Shown piece by piece: positions 7,507 to 14,047 of a stretch of 64,000 bases of DNA. Each line of letters starts with the position of its first letter. Position 1 is the stretch's first letter. The DNA is from Prochlorococcus sp. AG-347-L20. GTDB taxonomy: Bacteria; Cyanobacteriota; Cyanobacteriia; PCC-6307; Cyanobiaceae. The stretch lies in contig QCCP01000003.1 in the NCBI GenBank assembly GCA_003281225.1, positions 1 through 64,000 on the forward strand, in the 5' to 3' direction. A program made the translations under genes and the position numbers. The notes under the pieces were generated by a model that made no database searches, had not been told where the DNA came from, and saw only the letters and a program-made list of their open reading frames with translations.

Positions 7507-7592
7507 TTTGAATGTTATCTTCTGTAATTATAAAGTTACTAAAAAAAAGTTTTTGTATAAAAGATATCAAAAAAGAGTTTAAGTACCTTTAC

Positions 7593-7895
7593 CTATTTAA
7601 ACCAACCTTTTTTCTTTGGTTTAATCTCTTCTTTAATAACTTCTTTTTTTCTCCCAAATAAGCCCTTTTTTTGGACTGTTAAATTCTCTTCAACAGGTTT
7701 AGATTTTCTGTTAAATAAGCCTTTTTTAGGTTCTTTTTTAATTGATTCTTTTGTTTCGGAAATCTTTGTTTTTTTAGGATTTGATTTTGAATTTTTGGGT
7801 TTACTATCTGCGAATAAAGTTTGATATACAAAAAAACCAAAAACAGCAAAGAAGCCTAATGCCTGTACTAGAGCAGTTCCAAGATTATCAAACAT
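7593..7895 (-). CDS. hypothetical protein with membrane anchor and Lys-rich repeats
   Basis: 100 residues. Residues 11-30 form one hydrophobic helix (VQALGFFAVFGFFVYQTLF). The remaining 70 residues are Lys/Glu-rich with three copies of a KKGLF/W(N/G)RK-type unit (EPKKGLFNRKSK, QKKGLFGRKKE, PKKKGWFK). This points to a thylakoid or plasma-membrane protein with a repetitive, highly charged tail. It is directly downstream of the next gene on the minus strand (adjacent coordinates), so co-transcription is likely. Confidence 0.65.
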   Translation of the reverse strand: MFDNLGTALVQALGFFAVFGFFVYQTLFADSKPKNSKSNPKKTKISETKESIKKEPKKGLFNRKSKPVEENLTVQKKGLFGRKKEVIKEEIKPKKKGWFK

Positions 7896-8081
7896 TTAGG
7901 CCTCAACTTTGTATAGTAATTCTTTTTCTTTCGCTTCTATACATTTTTTATCATCAGACAAGCATTCAATTTCTGCCTTCTTCTCAGTATGAAAACTGCA
8001 GCCACCCGCATTAGCATTAGATATTGAAAAAAAAGTTAGTACCCCTACAATTAAGGCACATGAGGTATTAATCGGTTTCAT
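7896..8081 (-). CDS. small secreted Cys-containing protein
   Basis: 61 residues from the ATG at 8081. A longer frame from 8117 exists, but it would put 12 residues in front of a clean signal peptide and runs into a palindrome. The signal peptide (residues 1-25) ends NANA, followed by GGCSFHTEKKAEIECLSDDKKCIEAKEK. Three Cys in a spaced pattern suggest a periplasmic disulfide or metal-binding peptide. Its stop abuts the start of the repeat protein. Function unknown. Confidence 0.6.
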   Translation of the reverse strand: MKPINTSCALIVGVLTFFSISNANAGGCSFHTEKKAEIECLSDDKKCIEAKEKELLYKVEA

Positions 8082-8110
8082 GAGTTTTATTTTTATTATG
8101 GAAAAATAAT

Positions 8111-8134
8111 TTCGCAATTGCGAAGATAATCTTC
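8111..8134. promoter_or_regulatory. two overlapping perfect palindromes upstream of the secreted Cys protein
   Basis: TTCGCAATTGCGAA (8111-8124) is a perfect 14-base palindrome. GAAGATAATCTTC (8122-8134) is a second perfect one that shares three bases with it. They lie about 30-53 bases upstream of the start at 8081. This fits a dimeric repressor or activator site, or a pair of mutually exclusive RNA hairpins. No named regulator matches. Confidence 0.35.
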
Positions 8135-8164
8135 TCTTCTGCTAAAAGTATCCCCTTCTTATAT

Positions 8165-8344
8165 CTATTTGTAGTAATTAACTAAATCGATAATTAATAT
8201 TGTTAGTAATGAAAAACCTAAAATGAAAGGTAAATAAGGATATTTATTTAAAATTTTGTTTAGTTGATTTTTCGATGTTTGTTTTTCCTTTTTCTTTTCT
8301 CTAGGTGGTAAGCCTAACTCTTCCCTTCTCTTAGCTTCTCCCAT
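8165..8344 (-). CDS. small MGEAKRR-type single-span protein
   Basis: 59 residues from ATG at 8344. The N-terminus MGEAKRREELGLPPREKK is a lead seen in small cyanobacterial proteins (DUF2839-like; name tentative). A Lys-rich linker and one hydrophobic helix (about residues 38-53) follow. The topology suggests a cytoplasmic basic head on a membrane anchor. Function unknown. Confidence 0.6.
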   Translation of the reverse strand: MGEAKRREELGLPPREKKKEKQTSKNQLNKILNKYPYLPFILGFSLLTILIIDLVNYYK

Positions 8345-8470
8345 AATTTTTTAAACTATTTAATACTATTTTATATACTTAGTATTAGTAGTGTATTGTT
8401 CAAGATTTAAATTATTAATGGTTAATTTAATTTAAATTTTGGATATATTAAAAATATATAAAAAAATTAC

Positions 8471-8578
8471 ATGATTGAAGTAGTTTGGTCAGTAAATATA
8501 ATGATTGCAATTCTTATTATTGGTGTTGCCTGGGTTCTTTATTACATATTTACTTATGATCAAAAATTTACTTCCTAG
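8471..8578 (+). CDS. 35-aa single-span membrane peptide
   Basis: Read by hand from ATG at 8471 to TAG at 8576-8578. Almost the whole peptide is one hydrophobic helix (VNIMIAILIIGVAWVLYYIF) with a short polar tail. Only 4 bases separate it from the Nif11-like gene, so the two are probably translated from one mRNA. It is comparable in size to photosystem or cytochrome small subunits, but none was recognised. Confidence 0.45.
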   Translation: MIEVVWSVNIMIAILIIGVAWVLYYIFTYDQKFTS

Positions 8579-8582
8579 ATAA

Positions 8583-8765
8583 ATGTCAGATAAAGATCTA
8601 AGTAATTTTCTAAAAAAAATAGAGCAACTTAATCAAATTGCTGAGTTAATAAAAAATAATCCTAATAAAAAGTTATCCCTTACAAAATGCAAGAATCATG
8701 ATGAAGTAATTAGATTAACCACTGAATGGGGTTTTGATATTGGGAAAAGGTGGGGAGAATATTAA
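8583..8765 (+). CDS. Nif11-like small protein
   Basis: 60 residues. A helical block DLSNFLKKIEQLNQIAELIKN, a polar turn, then NHDEVIRLTTEWGFDIGKRWGEY follow the Nif11 domain layout (a helix, then a helix ending in a G-F motif). In marine cyanobacteria Nif11 domains serve as leader peptides of ribosomal natural products such as prochlorosins. Here there is no Cys/Ser/Thr-rich core after the leader and no lanthipeptide synthetase nearby. It is therefore a solo Nif11 protein rather than a precursor. Confidence 0.6.
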   Translation: MSDKDLSNFLKKIEQLNQIAELIKNNPNKKLSLTKCKNHDEVIRLTTEWGFDIGKRWGEY

Positions 8766-8849
8766 TTGATTTTATTACCAGCATTATTAAAATTGCCATC
8801 AACTTTAAATTAAATTCCTAAGATTAATTAGTATATCTTTATTGGAGTT

Positions 8850-9620
8850 ATGAAAGAAATTGGAGAGATAAAGTCAAATATATATAAAATAGCTGCTGTT
8901 ACAGATAGAGGGCAAAGATTAAATAAATTAGTTTCTCCTATGTATGAGGAAAAAGCTAACGAAATGGATGAATTGATTGATGCTCTTAAAGACTCTAGTT
9001 TTGAAATATCACAAAAATTATTGTCCGGAGAGTGGGAATTGATTTTTTCTAATGTTGAATTATTTCGAAGTTCTCCCTTCTTCCTTGCTATTGAAAAGGC
9101 ATTAAATGATGAATTTAAAAGTAATCTTTTTTTTAAATTACATCAATTGCAAGTAGGGTCTTTTGGAATATCAACTATTGGGAGAATTGCTCAAAAGATT
9201 GATTTTGACAAAAAAGAATTTATATCTACTTTTGACACTACGATATTTGGACTCACAACAATTCCTATCTTAGGTTGGTTCAAACTATTGCCTACTTTTG
9301 GTGGAAGAGTAATAACTCTAGCAAGTGATTTAGTTTTAAGAAACAATTTGCTTGATATGAACTTACAAAAGACAAAAGTTTCCAAAGTTGATGGACTTAA
9401 TAAGATTCCATTATTTAGTGAATTACTTATGGATAGATGGTATCCAGTTAAAGAGGTATGGAATAAGTTACCTTGGAATAAAGAATCGCCAAATTGTCAG
9501 GTTTCAATTGTATTTTTAGACGAAGAAATGAGAATTATGCAGGATATGTATGGGTCTATTTTTATTTATATAAGGCCTTCAATTTCCTTGTTGAATTCAA
9601 ATAAAATCTCTAATAATTAA
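8850..9620 (+). CDS. PAP/fibrillin domain protein, larger paralogue
   Basis: 256 residues. A helical lead with GQRLNKLVSPMYEEKANEMDELI precedes LLSGEWELIFSNVELFRSSPFF (about residues 57-78), the start of a fibrillin/PAP lipid-binding barrel. Strands and a C-terminal MRIMQDMYGSIFIYIRP follow. It is longer than the fibrillin at 5880-6422. Expected location is the thylakoid or plastoglobule-like lipid phase. The AT-rich downstream gap separates it from the TM2 gene. Confidence 0.8.
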   Translation: MKEIGEIKSNIYKIAAVTDRGQRLNKLVSPMYEEKANEMDELIDALKDSSFEISQKLLSGEWELIFSNVELFRSSPFFLAIEKALNDEFKSNLFFKLHQLQVGSFGISTIGRIAQKIDFDKKEFISTFDTTIFGLTTIPILGWFKLLPTFGGRVITLASDLVLRNNLLDMNLQKTKVSKVDGLNKIPLFSELLMDRWYPVKEVWNKLPWNKESPNCQVSIVFLDEEMRIMQDMYGSIFIYIRPSISLLNSNKISNN

Positions 9621-9731
9621 TTAAAAGACTGACTAATATAATATGTTTAGTAATTTATAGAATAAATCCATTAAAAATTTATTTAAAGATTTATTAATAA
9701 AAACATCTCACATCTTGAATACAAATAGGTT

Positions 9732-9748
9732 ATGTTCATAATGAACAT
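9732..9748. promoter_or_regulatory. perfect 17-base palindrome upstream of the TM2 gene
   Basis: ATGTTCAT, one central A, then ATGAACAT form a perfect inverted repeat. It lies 8 bases before the ATG at 9757, where a bound protein or RNA hairpin would block transcription or ribosome entry. No consensus of a known cyanobacterial regulator was matched. Confidence 0.4.
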
Positions 9749-9756
9749 TTTTTATT

Positions 9757-10068
9757 ATGCTCAGAAATCAAGAAAAAAATTCAGTTGTTAGAGGAATATT
9801 CTTAATAGGAGGTTGGGGCTTAGGTCTAGACAGATTCTACGAAGGAGATAAAAAAGGTGGCTTTTTATCAATCATTGGTTGGAGTATCACATTTTTTAGC
9901 TTTATCTTTCTTAAATGTTCAGGTTATGAATATGTTGAGGGTGTGAAAAATTATTCAGATTATTCCCCTAACCCTTTAATAGTATTACCTTTACTGGCAG
10001 GAGCATATGGTGGCTTTCTAATAATTAAGAAGGCATTTAGATTAGCAAAACAATTTGAGAATGCTTAA
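9757..10068 (+). CDS. TM2-domain membrane protein
   Basis: 103 residues. Near the N-terminus is GGWGLGLDRFYEGDKKGGFLS, the TM2 signature (G-x-x-G-x-D-R-F-Y-x-G-x-x-x-x-G), flanked by two hydrophobic helices; a third hydrophobic segment follows near residues 73-90. TM2 proteins are widespread small membrane proteins of unknown function. A perfect palindrome sits just upstream of the start. Confidence 0.75.
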   Translation: MLRNQEKNSVVRGIFLIGGWGLGLDRFYEGDKKGGFLSIIGWSITFFSFIFLKCSGYEYVEGVKNYSDYSPNPLIVLPLLAGAYGGFLIIKKAFRLAKQFENA

Positions 10069-10089
10069 TAATAATACCAGCAGGCAAAT

Positions 10090-10251
10090 TCAAGATAATA
10101 ATCCAGATCCTTTCAAATAAAATTTAAATAAAAGAATTACTAAAAGGTTTACTATTGCTAAGGCTACTAAACCGTTTCTGTTTTTTACATCTAATTTCTT
10201 GACTAAATTAGAGAGATAAACGACTGGATTTTCTGGCTCTTTATTATCCAA
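10090..10251 (-). CDS. 53-aa single-span membrane protein, TTG start
   Basis: Read by hand. The frame begins at TTG 10251 because an in-frame TAA lies two codons upstream and no ATG is available. A polar lead (DNKEPENPVVYLSNLVKKLDVKNRNG) is followed by one hydrophobic helix (LVALAIVNLLVILLFKF). The amphipathic patterning supports coding. Function unknown. Confidence 0.45.
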   Translation of the reverse strand: MDNKEPENPVVYLSNLVKKLDVKNRNGLVALAIVNLLVILLFKFYLKGSGLLS

Positions 10252-10347
10252 ATTTTATTTTAATATTAATTTGAGAAGAAATTATCACAGTTTCATTTGA
10301 AGTATCAAAATTGTAAAGATGATTATCCAAAAAGAAATAAATAATTT

Positions 10348-10722
10348 CTAACCCATAATTCCTGCATTTCTTAAAAACGCTTTACCCATATTGCCAATTA
10401 CAAAAAATAGAGACAAATTAATTAAAAGGATTATTAATAATGCCAACATTTTATAGTTTGGATTAGTTGAAATGCCATCAAATCCATTATTAAGAAATCT
10501 TTTAAAAAGTGATTTGTCAATTTTTAGTTTTTGTTGCTCAGAATCAAGTTTTACTTTTTCTTGTGAAGAATCTTGACTACTTGCTTTCTCTAAAAATTCT
10601 GTAAATGCTTTAACATTTTCTTCTTTTTTAACCCCCTCATTAAGATCTTTATTGTCTTCATTCAAATTGGGGGACGATTCGATTGAATTATTTTCCTCAG
10701 GATTAAGTTTTGAATCTTCCAA
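10348..10722 (-). CDS. hypothetical protein with acidic N-terminus and C-terminal membrane anchor
   Basis: 124 residues, not recognised. Residues 1-70 are acidic and low in complexity (Glu, Asn, Ser, Lys). LFKRFLNNGFDGISTNPNYKM leads into a hydrophobic helix (about residues 91-112) and a GKAFLRNAGIMG tail. This is a tail-anchored topology with a disordered cytoplasmic domain. It is preceded by a minus-strand terminator (10756-10791), so it is transcribed separately from whatever lies upstream. Confidence 0.6.
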   Translation of the reverse strand: MEDSKLNPEENNSIESSPNLNEDNKDLNEGVKKEENVKAFTEFLEKASSQDSSQEKVKLDSEQQKLKIDKSLFKRFLNNGFDGISTNPNYKMLALLIILLINLSLFFVIGNMGKAFLRNAGIMG

Positions 10723-10755
10723 ATTAGTATTAAATGCTAGGAGTATATTACACCA

Positions 10756-10791
10756 TAAAAAAAACCCACTCGATCAATTGAAGAGGGGGTT
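10756..10791 (-). terminator. rho-independent terminator, minus strand
   Basis: On the minus strand AACCCCCTC pairs with GAGTGGGTT (8 pairs and one mismatch) around an 11-base loop. A run of eight Ts (A tract 10757-10764 on the plus strand) follows. No annotated minus-strand gene lies upstream, so it probably ends a small RNA. Confidence 0.6.
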
Positions 10792-10845
10792 AGCTAAGGT
10801 TAAAGTTCTTGCTTAAATAATAATTTATTTTAATTAAATTTGCGG
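10757..10845 (-). ncRNA. candidate small RNA ending at the 10756-10791 terminator
   Basis: A minus-strand TATGAT -10-like element at 10850-10855 would start a transcript near 10843-10845. It would run about 85-90 bases to the T tract of a good intrinsic terminator. No reading frame of meaningful length occurs inside. The architecture matches the Yfr-type small RNAs of Prochlorococcus, but the sequence was not recognised as a named family. Confidence 0.35.
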
Positions 10846-10884
10846 TGTTATCATAATAAAGTTTTAATTTAGAATAAATTCAAT

Positions 10885-11109
10885 GTGATTTTTTTAGTAC
10901 ATATGTTAGATGCGAATACTAAAAAAGCATGTAAAGATGATCCCTCAATAAGAGAAATAAAAATTAGGAATATAGAACATGCTATTGAACAAGCAGAATT
11001 GATGATAAAAGAATCAAAAATGAGCCAAGAAGAATTAATCTTCTTAAGAAGAAAAATATCGGACTCAAGACAGGATTTAGAAATACTTTATTTAATGAAA
11101 ATTCAATGA
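10885..11109 (+). CDS. hypothetical helical protein, 74 aa
   Basis: The frame begins at a GTG at 10885, but Met7 (10903, MLDANTKKACKDD) is an equally good start and removes a hydrophobic lead. The rest is charged and helical (IRNIEHAIEQAELMIKES, EELIFLRRKISDSRQDLEIL), likely a short coiled coil. Cytoplasmic; not recognised. Confidence 0.55.
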   Translation: MIFLVHMLDANTKKACKDDPSIREIKIRNIEHAIEQAELMIKESKMSQEELIFLRRKISDSRQDLEILYLMKIQ

Positions 11110-11224
11110 ATATAAATTTTTTTATCTTTAAAAAGAATTGAATTTTTGCAAAGAAAATTAATTTGTATATTTGAAGACTTATAAAGTTTAAAGAGAATGT
11201 AAGAGTTTTATAAATGTTCTAGTT

Positions 11225-11326
11225 ATGTCTAAAAATAATCTATATATTCCTTTAAAGGTTGTTCCATACATCTTAATTTCAATTACTGCTATTGCAATAA
11301 CAGCAGCTACATATGTAATTACTTAG
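11225..11326 (+). CDS. 33-aa single-span membrane peptide
   Basis: Read by hand from ATG at 11225 to TAG at 11324-11326. A short polar lead is followed by one hydrophobic helix (VVPYILISITAIAITAATYV). The Ala/Ile/Thr helix resembles small photosystem or chlorophyll-protein subunits, but no specific family was identified. Confidence 0.45.
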   Translation: MSKNNLYIPLKVVPYILISITAIAITAATYVIT

Positions 11327-11390
11327 TTCTATAAGCTATGTAAAGTTTTTAGATATTAAATAAATTAAAATATTAGTAATAACTAATTGT

Positions 11391-11633
11391 ATGAATAAAT
11401 TCAAAATAGCAATTTTTATAATATTAATAATCATATTTTCCCTTATTGGGATTAAAAAATTAATTTATATAACTCAATTTAAAGATTTAAAAAATAAAGA
11501 AGAATCATTTTTAAATGAATCTATACGTGTTTTAGATGAATGTTTCGATCTAGAAAATAAAAATAAAAGAACTCTTAATAAATCAATTGAATTAATTGAG
11601 TATTGCTTAGAGGAATATGGATATAAAAACTGA
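11391..11633 (+). CDS. hypothetical protein with N-terminal membrane anchor
   Basis: 80 residues. Residues 5-22 are hydrophobic (KIAIFIILIIIFSLIGI) and act as a signal anchor. The remainder is charged, with two Cys (VLDECFDLEN and IEYCLEEYG) spaced about 22 residues apart, and probably forms a helical hairpin outside the membrane. Not recognised. Confidence 0.55.
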   Translation: MNKFKIAIFIILIIIFSLIGIKKLIYITQFKDLKNKEESFLNESIRVLDECFDLENKNKRTLNKSIELIEYCLEEYGYKN

Positions 11634-11760
11634 TTTCAAAACTTGAATGATGAATTTCCTTAATACTCCACTAATATGCAAATAAAAATTTCTCATCAAT
11701 AATCTTATTATGCTCCATAATTTTTTATTAATAATATTTTCCTAATTTAATTTTTTTAAA

Positions 11761-12168
11761 ATGACTAAAGTCAAATGTTCTTATTTAGGAAATTTAAACT
11801 GTGAGGCTATTCATCTACAATCTGGAAGTCTTATTAGAACTGATGCACCTTTAGATCACTGCGGTAAAGGTGAAAGTTTTTCCCCAACTGATTTATTAGC
11901 AACATCTCTAGGTACTTGCCTGCTAACCATCATGGCAATCAAAGCCAAATCGAAAGGATTTGATTTGAGAGGTATATATTTAAATATTGAAAAAGTAATG
12001 ACACAAAATAGCGAGAGGAAGATAAAAGAACTAATAATAGATATTTTTATACCAGAGAGCACTTCTAATGAAACTATTGATTTTTTGAAAAAAGCTTCCA
12101 AAGAATGTCCAGTTACAAGAAATTTATCTCAAGAAATAGATATTAAAATTAGTTGGCATCATGAATAA
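11761..12168 (+). CDS. OsmC/Ohr-family peroxide-reducing protein
   Basis: 135 residues, typical for the family. The two reactive cysteines are in the expected places: Cys53 in SLGTCLLTIMAIKAKSKG and Cys116 in KECPVTRNL. SPTDLLATSLGTC is the classical central-helix start. OsmC/Ohr proteins reduce organic peroxides with a Cys pair. This short form is closer to the general OsmC/YhfA branch than to Ohr. It would act in the cytoplasm against photosynthetic oxidative stress. Confidence 0.85.
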   Translation: MTKVKCSYLGNLNCEAIHLQSGSLIRTDAPLDHCGKGESFSPTDLLATSLGTCLLTIMAIKAKSKGFDLRGIYLNIEKVMTQNSERKIKELIIDIFIPESTSNETIDFLKKASKECPVTRNLSQEIDIKISWHHE

Positions 12169-12197
12169 ATCTCAAACATAGTAATTACAAAAATATA

Positions 12198-12323
12198 ATG
12201 AAATACTTTATTGGAATAATCATTCTTTTATTTGGAATATATATAATTACAGATTTGGCATTAAAGACTAGGTATACAAGAAAAAGACTTTCAAACGGAA
12301 AAAATAAATCCTTTAAATTTTAA
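12198..12323 (+). CDS. 41-aa membrane peptide with basic tail
   Basis: Read by hand from ATG at 12198 to TAA at 12321-12323. A hydrophobic helix (FIGIIILLFGIYIITDLAL) is followed by a strongly basic tail (KTRYTRKRLSNGKNK). It lies 29 bases after the OsmC gene on the same strand and may be co-transcribed. Function unknown. Confidence 0.5.
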   Translation: MKYFIGIIILLFGIYIITDLALKTRYTRKRLSNGKNKSFKF

Positions 12324-12382
12324 TATTGCAGATAAAGTTAATAGATTTATTTTTGCACTATGAATTAAGTCATATTTTAGTC

Positions 12383-12667
12383 TTATTTTTTCACTATTTT
12401 TTGGTCAATCAAACTAATCAAAGGGATCATGAAATTTACATTTATTCCAACAGTGCACCATGCATAAATAATAAGAAAAAATATTTTTATAAATAAATTA
12501 GGGGGTAAGGTGAAAAATATTTTGAAAAACCCTCCAATGAATAATACTAATATTCCAATTTGAAAAAGACCTTTGATTATCCATTTAAGTCCATTTTTTT
12601 TAATGTTTATATAAAACCAGAAAAAAACAAAAATAAATAACAATAAATATATAAAATTTATGATCAT
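12383..12667 (-). CDS. hypothetical membrane protein, 94 aa
   Basis: About three hydrophobic helices separated by short basic loops (NIKKNGLKW). The last helix precedes MIPLISLIDQKIVKK. No family was recognised. A perfect TGATAATTATCA palindrome lies 45-56 bases upstream of the start, so the gene may be under Zur or Fur control. Confidence 0.6.
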   Translation of the reverse strand: MIINFIYLLLFIFVFFWFYINIKKNGLKWIIKGLFQIGILVLFIGGFFKIFFTLPPNLFIKIFFLIIYAWCTVGINVNFMIPLISLIDQKIVKK

Positions 12668-12711
12668 CTTTTTGAAGAAAATCTAATAAATTTGCCATTA
12701 TCAAGGCATGA

Positions 12712-12723
12712 TGATAATTATCA
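12712..12723. promoter_or_regulatory. Zur/Fur-box-like palindrome TGATAATTATCA
   Basis: A perfect 12-base palindrome with the TGATAAT/ATTATCA half-sites of cyanobacterial Fur-family operators. It lies 45-56 bases before the start of the membrane protein gene at 12667. Zur is encoded about 2.6 kb away. The assignment is by pattern only; Zur and Fur boxes overlap in sequence, and AT-rich DNA gives chance palindromes. Confidence 0.35.
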
Positions 12724-12808
12724 CTTTTTTATCTGCTAATTTTTTTTAAATTAGGAAAAGTTATACAAAAAACAATAAAAAACATATTATTTTTTTTAAC
12801 TTTTTAAC

Positions 12809-13192
12809 TTAAAACATTTTGGATTTTAGTAAATCAACTCTTTTTTGATTCACTCCCAAATCACTTTCTCCAACTCTTGATTCTGATCTTATTGATAAGA
12901 TATTTGATTCAGGTAGAAAGGATACTTCTAAGTCGTCTACATACTTCATCCATTTACTGGTTGCCTCAGCATGAAGATAATCGCCATCAATTTCTACAAT
13001 CTCAGTTCTTGGAGTGTTTTCGATAAATGTTTTAATCTCTTCAAAAGGTTTCTCAATATTATTAACCTCCCATTCTTCTCGTACACAATGAGCAATCTCT
13101 ACACAAGGTTTTAGTTCTATATGTGAGGCAAATGATGAAGAAGGGAATAAAAAGCTTGAACAAATTAAAATTGCTAAAAAAAGTATTTGCAT
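12809..13192 (-). CDS. DUF1499-family secreted protein
   Basis: 127 residues with a signal peptide (1-23, ending SFASH). The mature part contains PCVEIAHCVREEWE, then TPRTEIVEIDGDYLHAEATSKWMKYVDDLEVSF and SIRSESRVGESDLGVNQKRV. These are the successive conserved blocks of DUF1499, a lumenal/periplasmic family found in cyanobacteria, plastids and proteobacteria. Function is unproven. The length is normal and the C-terminus is intact (LLKSKMF). Confidence 0.8.
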   Translation of the reverse strand: MQILFLAILICSSFLFPSSSFASHIELKPCVEIAHCVREEWEVNNIEKPFEEIKTFIENTPRTEIVEIDGDYLHAEATSKWMKYVDDLEVSFLPESNILSIRSESRVGESDLGVNQKRVDLLKSKMF

Positions 13193-13319
13193 TAACAGAA
13201 GAATCTAACAGTTCATAATCTAACGAAATAAATTACTAATTTGTAATGACGATCTAATTATTTTGGGAGAAAGCATATTTCTTTTATATTCAGAATTTAA
13301 TATGTATTTCTAATAATCC

Positions 13320-13418
13320 AAAAAAAAAAGATCCCTCAAAGAGAGATCTTTTTAAAATTGATTTAGATCAAGTGTTTCCTTGTTTCCACTGAAATAAACC
13401 AATTCCTCCTACACACTT
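13320..13418 (-). ncRNA. yfr2: Yfr2-family small RNA
   Basis: On the minus strand the transcript carries GTGGAAACAAGGAAACAC (within 13366-13389), the double GGAAAC motif of the Yfr2-5 family. It ends in a terminator (AAGATCTCTC / GAGGGATCTT, 10 pairs with one G-U, A3-type loop) followed by nine Ts. Its 5' part includes GTGTGTAGGAGG, close to the complement of the Yfr1/Yfr10 core ACTCCTCACAC, as reported for this family. The 5' end is estimated from a GATATT -10-like box at 13423-13428 and is uncertain by a few bases. It is a trans-acting regulator near-universal in cyanobacteria. The family number (2, 3, 4 or 5) cannot be assigned. Confidence 0.8.
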
Positions 13419-13491
13419 CCCTAATATCACACCTAAATTCAAATTATGTAATGTCTAATAGACCTCTATCTTAACTGTCACATGGCAATAT

Positions 13492-13597
13492 ATATAAAAA
13501 GTACTCAAACATCAAGGCCGAGTACTTTTAAAGTTATCAGAAAAAAGTGTGTGAGGAGTTTCTGATGTGTTTAATCTACCCCGTAGGGAATTTAAAA
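13492..13597 (-). ncRNA. yfr10: Yfr10-type small RNA carrying the Yfr1 core motif
   Basis: The minus strand contains the exact Yfr1 core ACTCCTCACAC (13549-13559). It ends with a terminator hairpin of 9 perfect pairs (AAAGTACTC / GAGTACTTT, 13498-13528) and a T-rich tail. Unlike Yfr1, the core sits in a 19-base loop closed by ATCAGA / TCTGAT (13536-13566). A second CCC/GGG hairpin lies 5' of it. A TATACT -10 element at 13604-13609 places the start near 13597. Members that share the Yfr1 motif but differ in structure are called Yfr10. The name is inferred from motif and architecture. Confidence 0.7.
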
Positions 13598-13603
13598 GAC
13601 TAC

Positions 13604-13609
13604 AGTATA
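13604..13609 (-). promoter_or_regulatory. -10 element for the Yfr10-type RNA
   Basis: Minus-strand TATACT, placed 6-7 bases ahead of the inferred RNA start. A matching -35 element is not obvious, which is common in this genus. Confidence 0.4.
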
Positions 13610-13682
13610 AATTACTAATTATTTAAATCTTTCAGAAAAATTGGGCGTTGATGAAAAAAATAATCAAAAACATAAAAAATTG

Positions 13683-13817
13683 ATGAAAAGCATTTACAAA
13701 AAAATCATTTTTATTATTTCAGCAATTGCTCTTTTTTCAGTAATAGTAGGTGTTGTCAAATATTCGCTTACTTATATTGAAAATAATCCCGAGAAATACT
13801 TACCTACACAAAAGTAG
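13683..13817 (+). CDS. 44-aa single-span membrane peptide
   Basis: Read by hand from ATG at 13683 to TAG at 13815-13817. A basic lead, a hydrophobic helix (IIFIISAIALFSVIVGVV) and a tail ENNPEKYLPTQK follow. An overlapping out-of-frame ATG at 13651 stops at the same TGATG, a possible coupling site. Not recognised. Confidence 0.45.
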   Translation: MKSIYKKIIFIISAIALFSVIVGVVKYSLTYIENNPEKYLPTQK

Positions 13818-13894
13818 GTCAAAAATTAAGTATAAATTCACTTCAAAAAATCTATAAAGTGTCTTAAATATGATCTACATTGACAGCTTGAGTC

Positions 13895-14038
13895 ATGAAA
13901 ATCAAAAACACTTCAGTTCTTAATCAGAATAATATTCATTTAAGTCAATTCAAAAATAAGCATAAATATCAAATACTTGAAAATTACTGGAAGAAAAGAA
14001 AGAAAGAATGTGAAAAAAATCTTTCAAAATTTTGCTAA
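13895..14038 (+). CDS. 47-aa basic soluble peptide, hypothetical
   Basis: Read by hand from ATG at 13895 to TAA at 14036-14038. The peptide is rich in Lys and Asn, with a helix ILENYWKKRKKECEKNLSKFC carrying two Cys. It ends 9 bases before the next gene on the same strand. Its charge suggests RNA or membrane-surface binding; not recognised. Confidence 0.45.
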   Translation: MKIKNTSVLNQNNIHLSQFKNKHKYQILENYWKKRKKECEKNLSKFC

Positions 14039-14047
14039 CCGATAATT

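Noticed and set aside
7781-8014. 77-residue frame on the plus strand
   Set aside because: It is the shadow of the KKGLF-repeat and secreted Cys-peptide genes and has unlikely composition.
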